From positions 1-64,000 of the forward strand of contig NZ_VTDQ01000008.1 of the NCBI RefSeq assembly GCF_015627175.1: 64,000 bases of DNA, given 5' to 3'. Shown here piece after piece: positions 46,452 through 56,465 of the stretch. The stretch comes from Acinetobacter pollinis (GTDB lineage: Bacteria > Pseudomonadota > Gammaproteobacteria > Pseudomonadales > Moraxellaceae). Numbering within the stretch: position 1 is the stretch's first letter; each line of letters opens with the position of its first letter. A model generated the notes under the pieces. That model searched no databases, was not told the origin of the DNA, and was given only the letters and a program-made list of their open reading frames with translations. Both the position numbers and the translations under genes were made by a program.

Positions 46452-47896
46452 TCTATACCCTCCCAAATTTTTTCTTCTGTATCATCTGTGATTAAAAGTG
46501 CATCAGTTAAAATTGGACCTGTTTCACTTGTCATTTCTAAAAGATTTTTATAGCTAATTTCACTAGCTCTAGAAGGAGTATCATGTGCTAGAAAGTAGGC
46601 TAAAAATCTTACAAGATTTTTTACTGATTGATTATGTTCAAGACGTTTCTGTTTAGAAAGCAGATCTTCATGAAAGCGTGATTTTTTATAGCCATTATAT
46701 GTATAGAGCCAACTAGGGATAATATTACAAAACCATAGATCTTCAATATTCATGAAAGATAGTGAAAAGCTAAGATGTTTGTGATGTGCAATTTTAGTAG
46801 GGTCCTTTTTAGATAGAACCTTTTCATAAACGGTACGAGTAGCTTTTTTCTTTCCTACCCAAGTTTCTGATCTATGGTTTTCTTCTGATGTAAAATAAAA
46901 GCTTTTATTTTCTTGATTCCAATATACATCTCTAAGTTTGAGCCTTTCGGTTGTTGCTTTATGAAGTAGCTGTTTAAAAATGTTTAGATTATCTATTGTA
47001 GTACTATGACAAAGGTCTTGAGACGACAAGATTTCTATATTGTTTTTATCAACTATTCCATTGAATATATTGACATCTTTTTCTAAGTTAATAAAAGTAA
47101 AAAGTTTATTTTCATAACAGACCCAAGCATCAGAAGATTTATTAGCTAATAATAAGGCAAGCTTGACGATAAGGCTTTTATTTGCTTTATATTTCTTAAA
47201 ATTTAGTTGTGTTCTAGCCTCTTTAATGATTTCTTTATCATCGATAATTAAGTCAGCAACATAGATGTTTTCAGGAAATTCAACTGACACAAGATTGCTT
47301 AGTAAGGTATGAGTTTTTTCTTCATTTTCTGATAAATAGGATATTTGTGAGTCAATTTCACCCAAAATTAGCTTAAATTCACGAAGTATTCTTTCTTGAG
47401 TTGGTATTCTTAAGGCAGTGATACGTTCAAGTAAGTCTCCTAAATCAATAATGTGTTCATTTGCATAAAATTCAAAATAATCCTCCCTTATTTGGTCTAT
47501 AACACTTTGGCTATAAGACGACTGCTTTTTAGTAAGCATTAAAATAAATAATTCATCAAAGGAATTATAAAAAGTTTTTTATTTGAATTGAGTTAAAGTT
47601 TTTTTTACTTTCTCTAAGTTTGTACTTGAAGTAATTTGAAATGCTACGCGATCAAATTCATCTCCGAGGTCAATTCCAGGATAATTCTTTTGTTTCCTGT
47701 TTAAGTTCGTGAGATTACTTAAATTAAAAATCGATTTGAGAATGGGAATGAAAGCATCTTCTAAGGCGAGATTAATATCATACCTATTCTGCTTAGTGGA
47801 TAATTCTACTTGGGTAATAATCCGGCTTACAACATCCCTAAGTTCATTTTCTATTTCCAAAATTTTCAAAAGACACCTCTGGATATAAATAAGCAT
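46448..47896 (-). pseudogene. SMEK-APAZ partner of the short Argonaute, interrupted by an in-frame TAA
   Basis: This is one gene split by a single in-frame TAA at 47581-47579. The first part (to TLTQFK) has a SMEK-like pattern NYPGIDLGDEFDRVAFQITS. The frame continues after the stop with KTFYNSFDELFILMLTKKQ, the normal SMEK continuation, so this is not two genes. The C-terminal half matches APAZ, the Argonaute-partner domain (IPSWLYTYNG, KSRFHEDLLSKQKRLEHN). The start is ATG 47896 or TTG 47869 (AGAGG, 6-base spacing). The APAZ part could restart at ATG 47539 and still bind Argonaute. The ATGA overlap with the Argonaute gene shows coupling. Confidence 0.82.
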
Positions 47897-48011
47897 TAAG
47901 TCAAGGTTAAGCAAATATATTTTTTATATATTAGCCTCTTAAGATATTAACGGGATCTTATTATTTGTCTAGATAGAACGATGACTTAGGTAGCACTATT
48001 AAACATTAGAA

Positions 48012-48026
48012 CGACATGTTATGTCG
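48012..48026. repeat. Palindrome resembling the island left-end repeats
   Basis: CGACAT (48012-48017) and ATGTCG (48021-48026) form a perfect 6-bp inverted repeat around GTT. Read on the minus strand, the surrounding AATTTTGCGACATAACATG resembles the left-end sequence AATTTTTGCGACACATAATG at about 44764. It may be an operator or an inner relic of a transposon end. Confidence 0.4.
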
Positions 48027-48115
48027 CAAAATTATTTCTATGAAGTTTAGAAAAAATTATAATTTTTTTAGCTATATAGGACATTGATCAGCTAAGATGA
48101 AATTTAGTTGCCTAG

Positions 48116-48144
48116 TTCAAATCATAACTTGATGTAATTATAGT
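48116..48144 (+). promoter_or_regulatory. Candidate promoter for the hsdRMS operon
   Basis: TTCAAA (48116-48121) and TATAGT (48139-48144) are 17 bases apart, with a predicted start near 48151. This lies beyond the GTG at 48145, so that upstream codon cannot be the hsdR start; the GTG at 48196 fits. Confidence 0.5.
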
Positions 48145-48195
48145 GTGGGTAACGGATTTTTACTTTTGATAAAAAATAAGACTGAGAGACTTAAC

Positions 48196-51100
48196 GTGAC
48201 GCCTGAATCGAAAAATTTTGGTTTTTTAGCTGAGTACGATCCCTTATTCGTTGAATTGGCTGGGGCAGCAGAAAGGGCCTTTTATAGTGATCCTAATACA
48301 ACATTGATTAAACTTCGCCAGTTGGGTGAGGCTATTGCACAGCATATGGCGCTAACACTTGGTATTGAATTTAATGAGCAAACTACACAGGCTGATTTAA
48401 TTTATAAGTTAAGTGGTGAGCTGCGGTTAGATAAAGTTGTCCGTGATTTATTCCATACTTTAAGGATTGAGGGTAACAAAGCTACTCACCAATTTAAGAC
48501 AAAACATAAAGAAGCTGTCAGTGGTTTAGTTATAGCGCGGAATCTAGCAATTTGGTTTCATCGTTCTTTTGGTAAAGCTGGGCCAGACTTTAAACCTGAA
48601 CCTTTTGTGCCTCCTGTTGATCCTAGTCAACAATTGCGAGATTTACAGGCTGAAATATCGGAATTACGAAATGATCTGCAAAAAGCCAATGTTCAAATAG
48701 ATTCTAGCCAGCAGTTAAATGATTTAATTGCTAAGGAAAAGTCGGAATATGAAGCATTAGCTTTAGCAATGGATGAAGCTGCTCAGAAATTTTCGGCTCA
48801 AGCTAAAGCACATGAAGAGGCGCTTGCAAAGCAACAACGAGAATACGAAGAGAAGGTTAAGGAGTTACAGCAACAACTTTCAAATCAGAATGAAAAAGAA
48901 GTTTCTGTTAAACGTCAACAAATTGGTCGTAATGCAAGGGCTGCAAGTCAATCTATTGTATTAGACGAAAAGCTAACTCGTATTTTAATTGATCAGCAAT
49001 TACAAGAGGCTGGTTGGGAAGCCGATACACAAGAACTAGATTATCGTAAAGGTACTCGTCCTGAAAAAGGGCGGAATATGGCAATTGCTGAATGGCCGAT
49101 GAAGGGAAATTTTAAAGGTCAACGTGCTGATTATGTGCTCTTTGTAGGATTAACGCCAATTACTGTAGTTGAGGCAAAAAAAGAAAATCTGAATGTGGCT
49201 GGCGCTATCACTCAAGCTGAACGGTACAGTCATGGAATAACGATCGAAGCTCCACTACAAGGTGCTTGGCTGCTAGAAGGATTATCACAACCTTGGTCTG
49301 ATGGTGTTGATAGCTTCTATCAGATTCCTTTCGCTTATTCTTGTAATGGTCGCGAGTATTTCAAACAATCGGCAGAACAGTCTGGAACTTGGTTTAGAGA
49401 TGTACGCAGTGTGAGTAACACTAGACGTCCATTACAATCCTTTCATAGTCCAGAAGGTTTATTAGATATCCTTAAACGAAGTAAAGAAGAGGCGCAGCAA
49501 AAATTAAAAGATGAGCCTTTTGGATATTTAAAAGTTCGTGATTATCAACAAAAAGCAATTATTGCAGTTGAAAATGCTTTATCTCAAGGTGTTCGTTCAG
49601 CGCTGTTAGCAATGGCAACAGGGACTGGTAAAACAAGAACAATTATTGGTTTAATGTACCGTTTTTTAAAAACAGAAAGATTTAAACGTATCTTATTTTT
49701 AGTAGATCGTACTGCTTTAGGTCAGCAAGCGCTTGATGCGTTCAACGAAGCTCCATTAGAGCAAAACTATACGTTATCTAAAATTTATAATGTAGCTGAG
49801 CTGGGTGATATGACTGCTGAAGCAGAGACACGTGTGCAAGTGGCAACGGTGCAGGCAATGGTCAATCGCATATTTAAGAGTGATAACCCACCTCCAGTTG
49901 ACCAATTCGATTGTATTATTGTGGATGAAGCCCATCGGGGGTATGCCCTAGATCAGGAAATGACTGAAGGCGAAATTGCAACTCGTGATGCCGCTCAATA
50001 TCTATCTAGCTATAGAAGAGTGTTGGACTATTTTGACGCAGTCAAAGTAGGTTTAACAGCAACTCCCGCAAAACATACGAGTGACATATTTGGTAAACCC
50101 GTCTATACCTATTCTTACCGAGAAGCAGTCGCAGATGATTGGCTTATAGATCATGAGCCACCGATTCGTTATGAAACTTTACTTTCTCAAAATGGGATTA
50201 AATTTTCCAAAGGGGAAAAGGTTAATTCGATCAATACACAAACAGGCTCAATCGAAAGTGCTGAACTCGATGATGAGCTTAATTTCGAAGTTGATGCTTT
50301 TAACCGTCAAGTAATTACTAAAGACTTTAATAGAGTGATCTGTGAACAATTAGCTCAAGAAATTGATCCATTTGGTGATGAGAAGACCATGATCTTCTGT
50401 GCGACCGATGCTCATGCTGATATGGTGGTACGTCTTTTAGGGGATGCTTTTAAAGATATTTACAATGGTGGGTATAATCAGGCCGCGGTCGCCAAGATTA
50501 CAGGTAAAAGTGACAAGGTTGATCAACTAATTCGTCAATACAAAAATGAGAGATACCCGAGTATTGCGGTTACTGTTGACTTACTTACTACAGGGATTGA
50601 TGTGCCTAAGATTTGTAATCTTGTGTTCATGCGCCGAGTGAAGTCTCGTATTTTATATGAACAGATGATTGGTCGTGCGACCCGTCGTTGTGATGAGATT
50701 GGCAAAACTGTTTTTCGTATCTATGACCCTGTGGATATTTATGCTGCTTTGCAAGATGTAAATACCATGAAGCCGTTAGTAAAAGACCCGAATGTAACTC
50801 TAGAACAACTCTTTGAAGAGTTAACAGATCCTGAAATGTTGGACAGAGCATTAAACTGCCCTGGTGAGCAATTAGGGGAAACTCATGCGCATGTTGTCCT
50901 GAGTCAGCTAAGCCAAAAACTAATGAGAGTTTTGCGTAAAGCTGAGAAAAAAGCAGAAAATAAGCCGTTATTAAAGCAAAAGTTAAATGAATTGCACGAA
51001 CAGTGGGGTGTTGAGCCTAAGACACTTCATAAGTATTTACATGATCTAGGCCCTAAAAAGGCTGCTGAATTTATGATACAGCATTCAGGTTTAGTCAATC

Positions 51101-51711
51101 AGTTAGCTAAAGTTGATGAACTTCTTGGTTCTGACAGGAAGCCTATTATTTCAGAGCATCAGGATGAGTTGGTCAATCGAGAACAGACTTACGGTGCAAA
51201 TCAAAAACCTGAAGATTATTTAGATCAATTTAATCACTTTATTAAAGAGCAGTTGAATCAGTCTGTTGCTTTGGGTGTAGTAGTGAATAGACCTAAAAAT
51301 TTAACTCGAGAGCAGTTAAAAGAAGTTAAGTTGTTGTTGGATGGCAACGGGTATAATGAAGCCAATTTGCGGAGTGCAGTTCTCCAGCAAACCAATCAAG
51401 ACATTGCCGCTAGTATTGTTGGGCATATACGTCGGGCAGCTTTAGGTGAAGCATTAATTCCATTTGAACAACGTGTCATGCAAGGGATGCAACGAATTTA
51501 TGCTATGCATCCATGGACATTAGCCCAACGTAAATGGTTGGAACGTTTAGCAAAGCAGCTTGTACATGAAGTCATTATTGACCGTGAGTTTGTTAATAAC
51601 CGCTTTAGTGATCAGGGTGGTGCTAAACAGATGGACAAAGTACTAGGTAATCAGCTAGATACTGTTTTAGATCAATTGAGCGAAGCTATTTGGCTTTCGC
51701 AAAGTGCGTAA
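48196..51711 (+). CDS. hsdR: Type I restriction endonuclease subunit HsdR
   Basis: HsdR is the restriction and translocation subunit of a type I system; it cuts unmodified DNA far from the site. The GTG at 48196 gives 1171 residues beginning MTPESKNFGFLAEYDPLF; GAGAGA lies before it. It has an N-terminal DUF4145-like region, a coiled coil (about 150-260), a nuclease domain, an SF2 helicase with Walker A MATGTGKTRTI and box II IIVDEAHRG, and a C-terminal EcoEI-like domain. It resembles EcoEI-type HsdR. hsdM follows after 19 bases. Confidence 0.95.
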   Translation: MTPESKNFGFLAEYDPLFVELAGAAERAFYSDPNTTLIKLRQLGEAIAQHMALTLGIEFNEQTTQADLIYKLSGELRLDKVVRDLFHTLRIEGNKATHQFKTKHKEAVSGLVIARNLAIWFHRSFGKAGPDFKPEPFVPPVDPSQQLRDLQAEISELRNDLQKANVQIDSSQQLNDLIAKEKSEYEALALAMDEAAQKFSAQAKAHEEALAKQQREYEEKVKELQQQLSNQNEKEVSVKRQQIGRNARAASQSIVLDEKLTRILIDQQLQEAGWEADTQELDYRKGTRPEKGRNMAIAEWPMKGNFKGQRADYVLFVGLTPITVVEAKKENLNVAGAITQAERYSHGITIEAPLQGAWLLEGLSQPWSDGVDSFYQIPFAYSCNGREYFKQSAEQSGTWFRDVRSVSNTRRPLQSFHSPEGLLDILKRSKEEAQQKLKDEPFGYLKVRDYQQKAIIAVENALSQGVRSALLAMATGTGKTRTIIGLMYRFLKTERFKRILFLVDRTALGQQALDAFNEAPLEQNYTLSKIYNVAELGDMTAEAETRVQVATVQAMVNRIFKSDNPPPVDQFDCIIVDEAHRGYALDQEMTEGEIATRDAAQYLSSYRRVLDYFDAVKVGLTATPAKHTSDIFGKPVYTYSYREAVADDWLIDHEPPIRYETLLSQNGIKFSKGEKVNSINTQTGSIESAELDDELNFEVDAFNRQVITKDFNRVICEQLAQEIDPFGDEKTMIFCATDAHADMVVRLLGDAFKDIYNGGYNQAAVAKITGKSDKVDQLIRQYKNERYPSIAVTVDLLTTGIDVPKICNLVFMRRVKSRILYEQMIGRATRRCDEIGKTVFRIYDPVDIYAALQDVNTMKPLVKDPNVTLEQLFEELTDPEMLDRALNCPGEQLGETHAHVVLSQLSQKLMRVLRKAEKKAENKPLLKQKLNELHEQWGVEPKTLHKYLHDLGPKKAAEFMIQHSGLVNQLAKVDELLGSDRKPIISEHQDELVNREQTYGANQKPEDYLDQFNHFIKEQLNQSVALGVVVNRPKNLTREQLKEVKLLLDGNGYNEANLRSAVLQQTNQDIAASIVGHIRRAALGEALIPFEQRVMQGMQRIYAMHPWTLAQRKWLERLAKQLVHEVIIDREFVNNRFSDQGGAKQMDKVLGNQLDTVLDQLSEAIWLSQSA

Positions 51712-51730
51712 TTTTTAATTTGGATTGACC

Positions 51731-53293
51731 ATGACAAATAATGATATTGTTCAAAAACTTTGGAATCTGTGTGATGTATTGCGCGACGACGGCATTAATT
51801 ACTCAGATTATGTGACTGAACTGGTTTTATTATTATTTATTAAAATGGTTCATGAAAATACTGAAGCTGGCACTTTAAAGAGTCACCCTTTACCTGAAGG
51901 ATGCCGTTGGGAAGATTTAAAAGGTAAATCTGGTCTAAATCTACTTAATGATTACAAGCGCATTTTATTGAGTCTATCAACTGGTAAAGACCATGATGGA
52001 AAGCAGATTCATGAAGACCCTCTAATTTCTGCTATCTATGCAGATGCGCAGACACGTTTGCGAGAGCCACGCCATTTAGAACAAATGATTAAGACACTAG
52101 ATCAGATTGATTGGTTTAGTGCTACGAAAGATGGTTTAGGTGATTTATACGAGGGTTTATTAGAAAAGAATGCATCTGAAACAAAATCTGGCGCAGGGCA
52201 ATACTTTACACCACGTCCATTAATTAACAGCATGGTACGTTGTTTAAAGCCACAGGCTGGAGAAACAATTCAAGACCCTGCCGCGGGTACTGCTGGATTT
52301 TTAATTGCTGCTGACCAATATATTAAAGAACAAACAGATGATCTATATGATCTAAATGCACAGCAACAAACATTCCAAAAGAATAAAGCTTTTATTGGTG
52401 TTGAGCTTGTTCCAAGTACTCGCCGCTTAGCACTCATGAACTGTCTATTGCATGGCATGGAAGGTGATGATGAAGGTGTGATTCACCTGGGGAACTCTTT
52501 AGGGCAAATCGGAGCAAACTTGCCGAAAGTGGATGTAATTTTAGCAAACCCTCCATTTGGTACATCAAAAGGTGGAGAAGCTAGTATTACTCGTGATGAT
52601 TTAACTTATCCAACCAGTAATAAACAATTAGCATTCTTACAACATATTTATCGTGGTTTAAAACCGGGTGGGCGAGCAGCTGTTGTATTACCTGATAACG
52701 TTTTGTTTGAATCAGGTACAGGTACAGAAATTCGTCGGGATTTGATGAATAAGTGTAATCTGCATACGATTTTGCGTCTACCGACAGGGATTTTTTATGC
52801 ACAAGGTGTGAAAACGAATGTCTTGTTTTTTACGAAAGGCAGTGTTGAAGACAAATACCAAGAAGAAAATTGTACCAAGCAGGTTTGGGTCTATGATTTG
52901 CGCACAAATATGCCAAGTTTTGGTAAACGAACACCGTTTACAGAGCAACATTTAAAGCCATTTGAAGCGGTATATGGTGATGACCCTAAAGGTACTAGCC
53001 CAAGACAAGAAGGTGAATATAGTTTTGATGCTTTATCAATAGAGTTAGCAAATGACGATGCAAACCGAAATGTAGATAAAGAGTTAGCTCATAGCCGTTG
53101 GCGCTGTTTTAGCCGTGAGTGGATTGCTAAGAACAAGGATGATTCATTAGATATTAGCTGGCTAAAAGATAAAGATAGTGTAGATGCTGCAAATTTACCT
53201 GAGCCTGAAGTTTTAGCGAGTGAGGCTAAAGAGGAACTGGTAGCTGCATTGGCTGAGCTAGATTCGTTATTAGCTGCTTTAGGGGTTAATTGA
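51731..53293 (+). CDS. hsdM: Type I restriction-modification methyltransferase subunit HsdM
   Basis: HsdM is the N6-adenine methyltransferase that protects host sites. The ATG at 51731 gives 520 residues beginning MTNNDIVQKLWNLCDVL, and a TTG at 51725 adds two. Motifs are GAGQYFTPRPLI, SAM-binding DPAAGTAGFLIAA and catalytic NPPFG (motif IV) in VDVILANPPFG. The last base overlaps the hsdS start (TGATG), so HsdM and HsdS are translated together. Confidence 0.96.
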   Translation: MTNNDIVQKLWNLCDVLRDDGINYSDYVTELVLLLFIKMVHENTEAGTLKSHPLPEGCRWEDLKGKSGLNLLNDYKRILLSLSTGKDHDGKQIHEDPLISAIYADAQTRLREPRHLEQMIKTLDQIDWFSATKDGLGDLYEGLLEKNASETKSGAGQYFTPRPLINSMVRCLKPQAGETIQDPAAGTAGFLIAADQYIKEQTDDLYDLNAQQQTFQKNKAFIGVELVPSTRRLALMNCLLHGMEGDDEGVIHLGNSLGQIGANLPKVDVILANPPFGTSKGGEASITRDDLTYPTSNKQLAFLQHIYRGLKPGGRAAVVLPDNVLFESGTGTEIRRDLMNKCNLHTILRLPTGIFYAQGVKTNVLFFTKGSVEDKYQEENCTKQVWVYDLRTNMPSFGKRTPFTEQHLKPFEAVYGDDPKGTSPRQEGEYSFDALSIELANDDANRNVDKELAHSRWRCFSREWIAKNKDDSLDISWLKDKDSVDAANLPEPEVLASEAKEELVAALAELDSLLAALGVN

Positions 53294-54825
53294 TGAGTCA
53301 GAAAGAATGGTTGCCTAATGGATGGGTGATAGCGAAGGTCGGTGATTATTTATTTTTGAAGAATGGGTTTGCTTTTAAAAGTAATAGTTATGTTCAACCT
53401 AATGATGTGACATATCCTGTTATTCGCATTTCTGATATTGATGGCATGTATGCATCAGATGCGGATGCGATACACGTTTCGGACCCTGTGGTTGGGTTCG
53501 AAGTCTGTAAAGGCGATTTGCTGATAGCAATGTCTGGGGCAACAACCGGAAAAATTGGAGTATATAAAGGCAAAGAGCCAGCGTTCCAGAATCAGCGAGT
53601 TGGTAATTTAAAATTACGCTCAGATAAGTTAGGCAGTACGAGATTTAGGAACTATCTTATTGCTTCATTAAGCGAGAATATTCTTAAAGAGGCTTATGGT
53701 GGGGCACAGCCTAATATTTCGGGAAAAGCTATTGAGAATATGGAGATTCAACTCCCACCACTAGCCGAACAAAAAGTCATTGCAGATAAGCTTGATACCC
53801 TACTGGCTCAAGTAGAGAGCATTAAAGCTCGTTTAGAGCGGATCCCTGAGATTCTTAAACAATTCCGTCAGTCTGTGCTTGCTGCTGCTGTGAGTGGGAA
53901 GTTGACGGAGGAGTGGAGAGGGAAACAATTAGGCAGTTCACCTATAACTCGAAAGGATATTTTAGAGGCTAGGAAATCACATTGGGAGCATGCGGAGTAT
54001 CAGAGACTTTGTAGACAAGATAAGGTTCCAACTAATGAAAAATGGAAGGCAAAATATAAAGATCCAGAATCTGTTCTGGATGAAGATTGCTTTGCACTAC
54101 CTGCAGGCTGGTTGTGGACTAATCTCGGGGAGTTAGCTTGGAGTGTTAAAGATGGACCACACTTCAGCCCGAAATATACACAGGAAGGTGTCCCATTTAT
54201 ATCTGGTGGGAATATTACTGAAAAAGGAATTAATTTTACTCAATGTAAGTTTATTAGTAATGAGCTCCATGAAGAATTATCTAAAAGATGCAAGCCTGAA
54301 ATAGGTGATATTCTTTACACGAAAGGGGGCACTACAGGAATTGCCTACTTTAATCAGGAAAGTAGGGATTTTAATGTATGGGTTCATGTTGCTGTCTTAA
54401 AAATAACAAACGTGATTGACGGGAATTATCTAGCGAAGGCTATGAATTCGAGTCATTGCTACCAATTGTCTCAGAGATATACTCATGGGGTGGGTAATCA
54501 GGATCTAGGTTTAACTAGGTTGATTAAAATTACAGTTCCAATTCCTCCTTTGGAGGAGCAATTGGAAATTATAAATCGAGTGGATCAGTTATTTAGCACT
54601 AGTGAGAGCATAGAGCAGCAAGTGCTGTCTGCTTTAGATCGTGTAAATAACCTTACTCAATCCATCCTTGCCAAAGCATTTCGAGGAGAACTGACTGCTG
54701 AATGGCGTGAGGCTAATCCAGAGTTAATCAGTGGTGAAAATAGTGCTGAAGCATTGTTGGAAAGAATTAAAGCAGAACGTGAATTAGTTAAACCTGCTAC
54801 AAAGCGTGGTCGAGGTAAAGCATAA
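53293..54825 (+). CDS. hsdS: Type I restriction-modification specificity subunit HsdS
   Basis: HsdS sets the DNA sequence read by the enzyme through two target-recognition domains. The 510 residues begin MSQKEWLPNGWVIAKVGDY. The two domains are joined and closed by near-identical coiled-coil ends, QSVLAAAVSGKLTEEWR in the middle and QSILAKAFRGELTAEWR near the C-terminus, the normal HsdS symmetry. The recognition site cannot be read from sequence. It overlaps the ATPase gene by one base (TAATG). Confidence 0.94.
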   Translation: MSQKEWLPNGWVIAKVGDYLFLKNGFAFKSNSYVQPNDVTYPVIRISDIDGMYASDADAIHVSDPVVGFEVCKGDLLIAMSGATTGKIGVYKGKEPAFQNQRVGNLKLRSDKLGSTRFRNYLIASLSENILKEAYGGAQPNISGKAIENMEIQLPPLAEQKVIADKLDTLLAQVESIKARLERIPEILKQFRQSVLAAAVSGKLTEEWRGKQLGSSPITRKDILEARKSHWEHAEYQRLCRQDKVPTNEKWKAKYKDPESVLDEDCFALPAGWLWTNLGELAWSVKDGPHFSPKYTQEGVPFISGGNITEKGINFTQCKFISNELHEELSKRCKPEIGDILYTKGGTTGIAYFNQESRDFNVWVHVAVLKITNVIDGNYLAKAMNSSHCYQLSQRYTHGVGNQDLGLTRLIKITVPIPPLEEQLEIINRVDQLFSTSESIEQQVLSALDRVNNLTQSILAKAFRGELTAEWREANPELISGENSAEALLERIKAERELVKPATKRGRGKA

Positions 54826-56465
54826 TGCGCTTACTTTCTTTAGAGCTTATTGGGGAATATAAGGGTTTAAAAGATCAGTATTGCGATTTTCGAAATACTG
54901 AAGGAAATATACTTGCATTAATCGGTTTAAATGGATCTGGTAAGTCGCAGCTTCTTGAGTTAATAGCAGAAGCCTTTGCTTATTTAGAGCGATGGCAGCG
55001 TGAGGATTTTGTTGTACGAACTCCATTACCATTTGAAGTAAGAATGGAGTATGCAATAAAACATCAGAATCAAACTGAAGACGTGATTTTGGTGAATATT
55101 AATAAGGATGAGGTCAAGTCTTATAAGCTTACTAATGATGGTGCACGACATCTATTGCTTTTAGTAGCTCCATTACCTGATTTTATTGTGGGATATGCTT
55201 CTGGGTTGAATGAAAATCTTCAACGTGCTTTTATGAAAAATTCTTTACAATATTTTGAAATTAAAAGAATAAGTGCACAGCGTCAAAAACTATTAACTGA
55301 GAATATTGATGAAGAGCAAGTTTCTGAAATTAATAAAAAATTTCTTAAGAAATACCCTCATATATTCGATAATCTCTACTCTGAAGATTATGATCAAGAG
55401 AACTATTTAAGTCTTAGGGAAGTTAACCCACAGCCAAGTAATCTTATATATTTGGATTACGATAGCACAAGCCTTTTGTTGTTGAGTCTCGTTTTATTAC
55501 CTTTAGAAAAAGTTGAACAGATATTAGGGGAGTTAGGCTTTAAATATCCTATAAAGGCTAAGATTTATTATGATTTGAGATCGGGGGTTATCGATACAGA
55601 TGCGATCCGTGATGTAAAAATGCTCGTACGGTCTGTTGAGGAAAATAATATAACTCCTATTGGAAATAGAACGACTAATGATCAATTTGATCAATATGAG
55701 TTAAATTTTCTAGCTGGTATAATTGAGCTTGATTTTAGTAATTCGAGTATTTTGAATAATTTACGAGAAGCTAATTATCATGATCCTAGATCGTTTTTCC
55801 TAAGATTGTTGAAATTACAACAATTAGGGAATAAAAAATGGCCTATTACTAATAGAAGAAAGTTAGCTAAAGATGACTTTATTGAAACAGTTAAAACACC
55901 TTTGAAAACTCAGTTACCTTTAAGTATGGTTGAGCTGAGATTTCTGAACAATAAGAATCAGGAAGTATGTTTTGATGATCTTTCTGATGGTGAAGCTCAA
56001 CTTATGCAGGTGTTAGCAGCTTCAACTATTTTTGGTCTTGGGCAGTCTCTCTTTTTATTTGATGAACCGGAAACACATCTTAATCCTTCATGGCGAACTT
56101 ACTTCCATACTTACCTTGAAAAAGCATTGAATCTAAATGATGAGGGAGTAGAAGATTCACAAATATTTTTATCAACACATTCACCTTTTATGATTTCATC
56201 ACTTAAAAAAGAAAATGTTTTCTTTTTTGAAAGAAATCATAATGGTTTGATTGATTTAAAACCAGTTAATGAAGAAACCTATGGTGCCTCTTTTGATGTG
56301 ATTATTAAGAGATATTTTGGGCTGAAGTCTTTAATCTCTCATAGTGTCATTGATGAGATACGCGAGCAATTAAAGTTTGGTGATGCTCAAGCGAAGCAAT
56401 GGATTGAAGATAATTTGGGTCTTTCAGCTGAACGTGCATATTTGATTAAAAAGTTGAGTGATTAA
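54825..56465 (+). CDS. Restriction-system-associated AAA family ATPase
   Basis: This is an ABC-like AAA ATPase of 546 residues with Walker A IGLNGSGKSQLLELI at about residues 33-47, and Walker B plus signature in LSDGEAQLMQVL and LFLFDEPETHLNPSW. THSPFMISSLKKENVF follows, as in OLD/RecF-type ATPases. It starts within the hsdS stop (TAATG) and ends within the start of the HNH gene, so it belongs to the same operon. Such ATPases with an HNH partner recall the two-gene Septu layout (PtuA/PtuB), but similarity to those proteins was not checked. Confidence 0.85.
   Translation: MRLLSLELIGEYKGLKDQYCDFRNTEGNILALIGLNGSGKSQLLELIAEAFAYLERWQREDFVVRTPLPFEVRMEYAIKHQNQTEDVILVNINKDEVKSYKLTNDGARHLLLLVAPLPDFIVGYASGLNENLQRAFMKNSLQYFEIKRISAQRQKLLTENIDEEQVSEINKKFLKKYPHIFDNLYSEDYDQENYLSLREVNPQPSNLIYLDYDSTSLLLLSLVLLPLEKVEQILGELGFKYPIKAKIYYDLRSGVIDTDAIRDVKMLVRSVEENNITPIGNRTTNDQFDQYELNFLAGIIELDFSNSSILNNLREANYHDPRSFFLRLLKLQQLGNKKWPITNRRKLAKDDFIETVKTPLKTQLPLSMVELRFLNNKNQEVCFDDLSDGEAQLMQVLAASTIFGLGQSLFLFDEPETHLNPSWRTYFHTYLEKALNLNDEGVEDSQIFLSTHSPFMISSLKKENVFFFERNHNGLIDLKPVNEETYGASFDVIIKRYFGLKSLISHSVIDEIREQLKFGDAQAKQWIEDNLGLSAERAYLIKKLSD

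Larger units (their letters stand above)
47897..48195. other. Divergent intergenic region between the Argonaute operon and hsdR
   Basis: The 299 bases hold no credible gene. They include the hsdR promoter (48116-48144), a palindrome CGACAT-GTT-ATGTCG at 48012-48026, and AT-rich sequence before the SMEK-APAZ start where that operon's promoter must lie. Confidence 0.6.

Noticed and set aside
45021-46466. Argonaute start at 46466
   Set aside because: The ATGA overlap at 46451 gives a natural coupled start, and the extra five residues have no support.
47579-47914. Stand-alone SMEK protein of 111 codons
   Set aside because: The frame continues past the TAA with the typical SMEK continuation into the APAZ part, so it is one broken gene.
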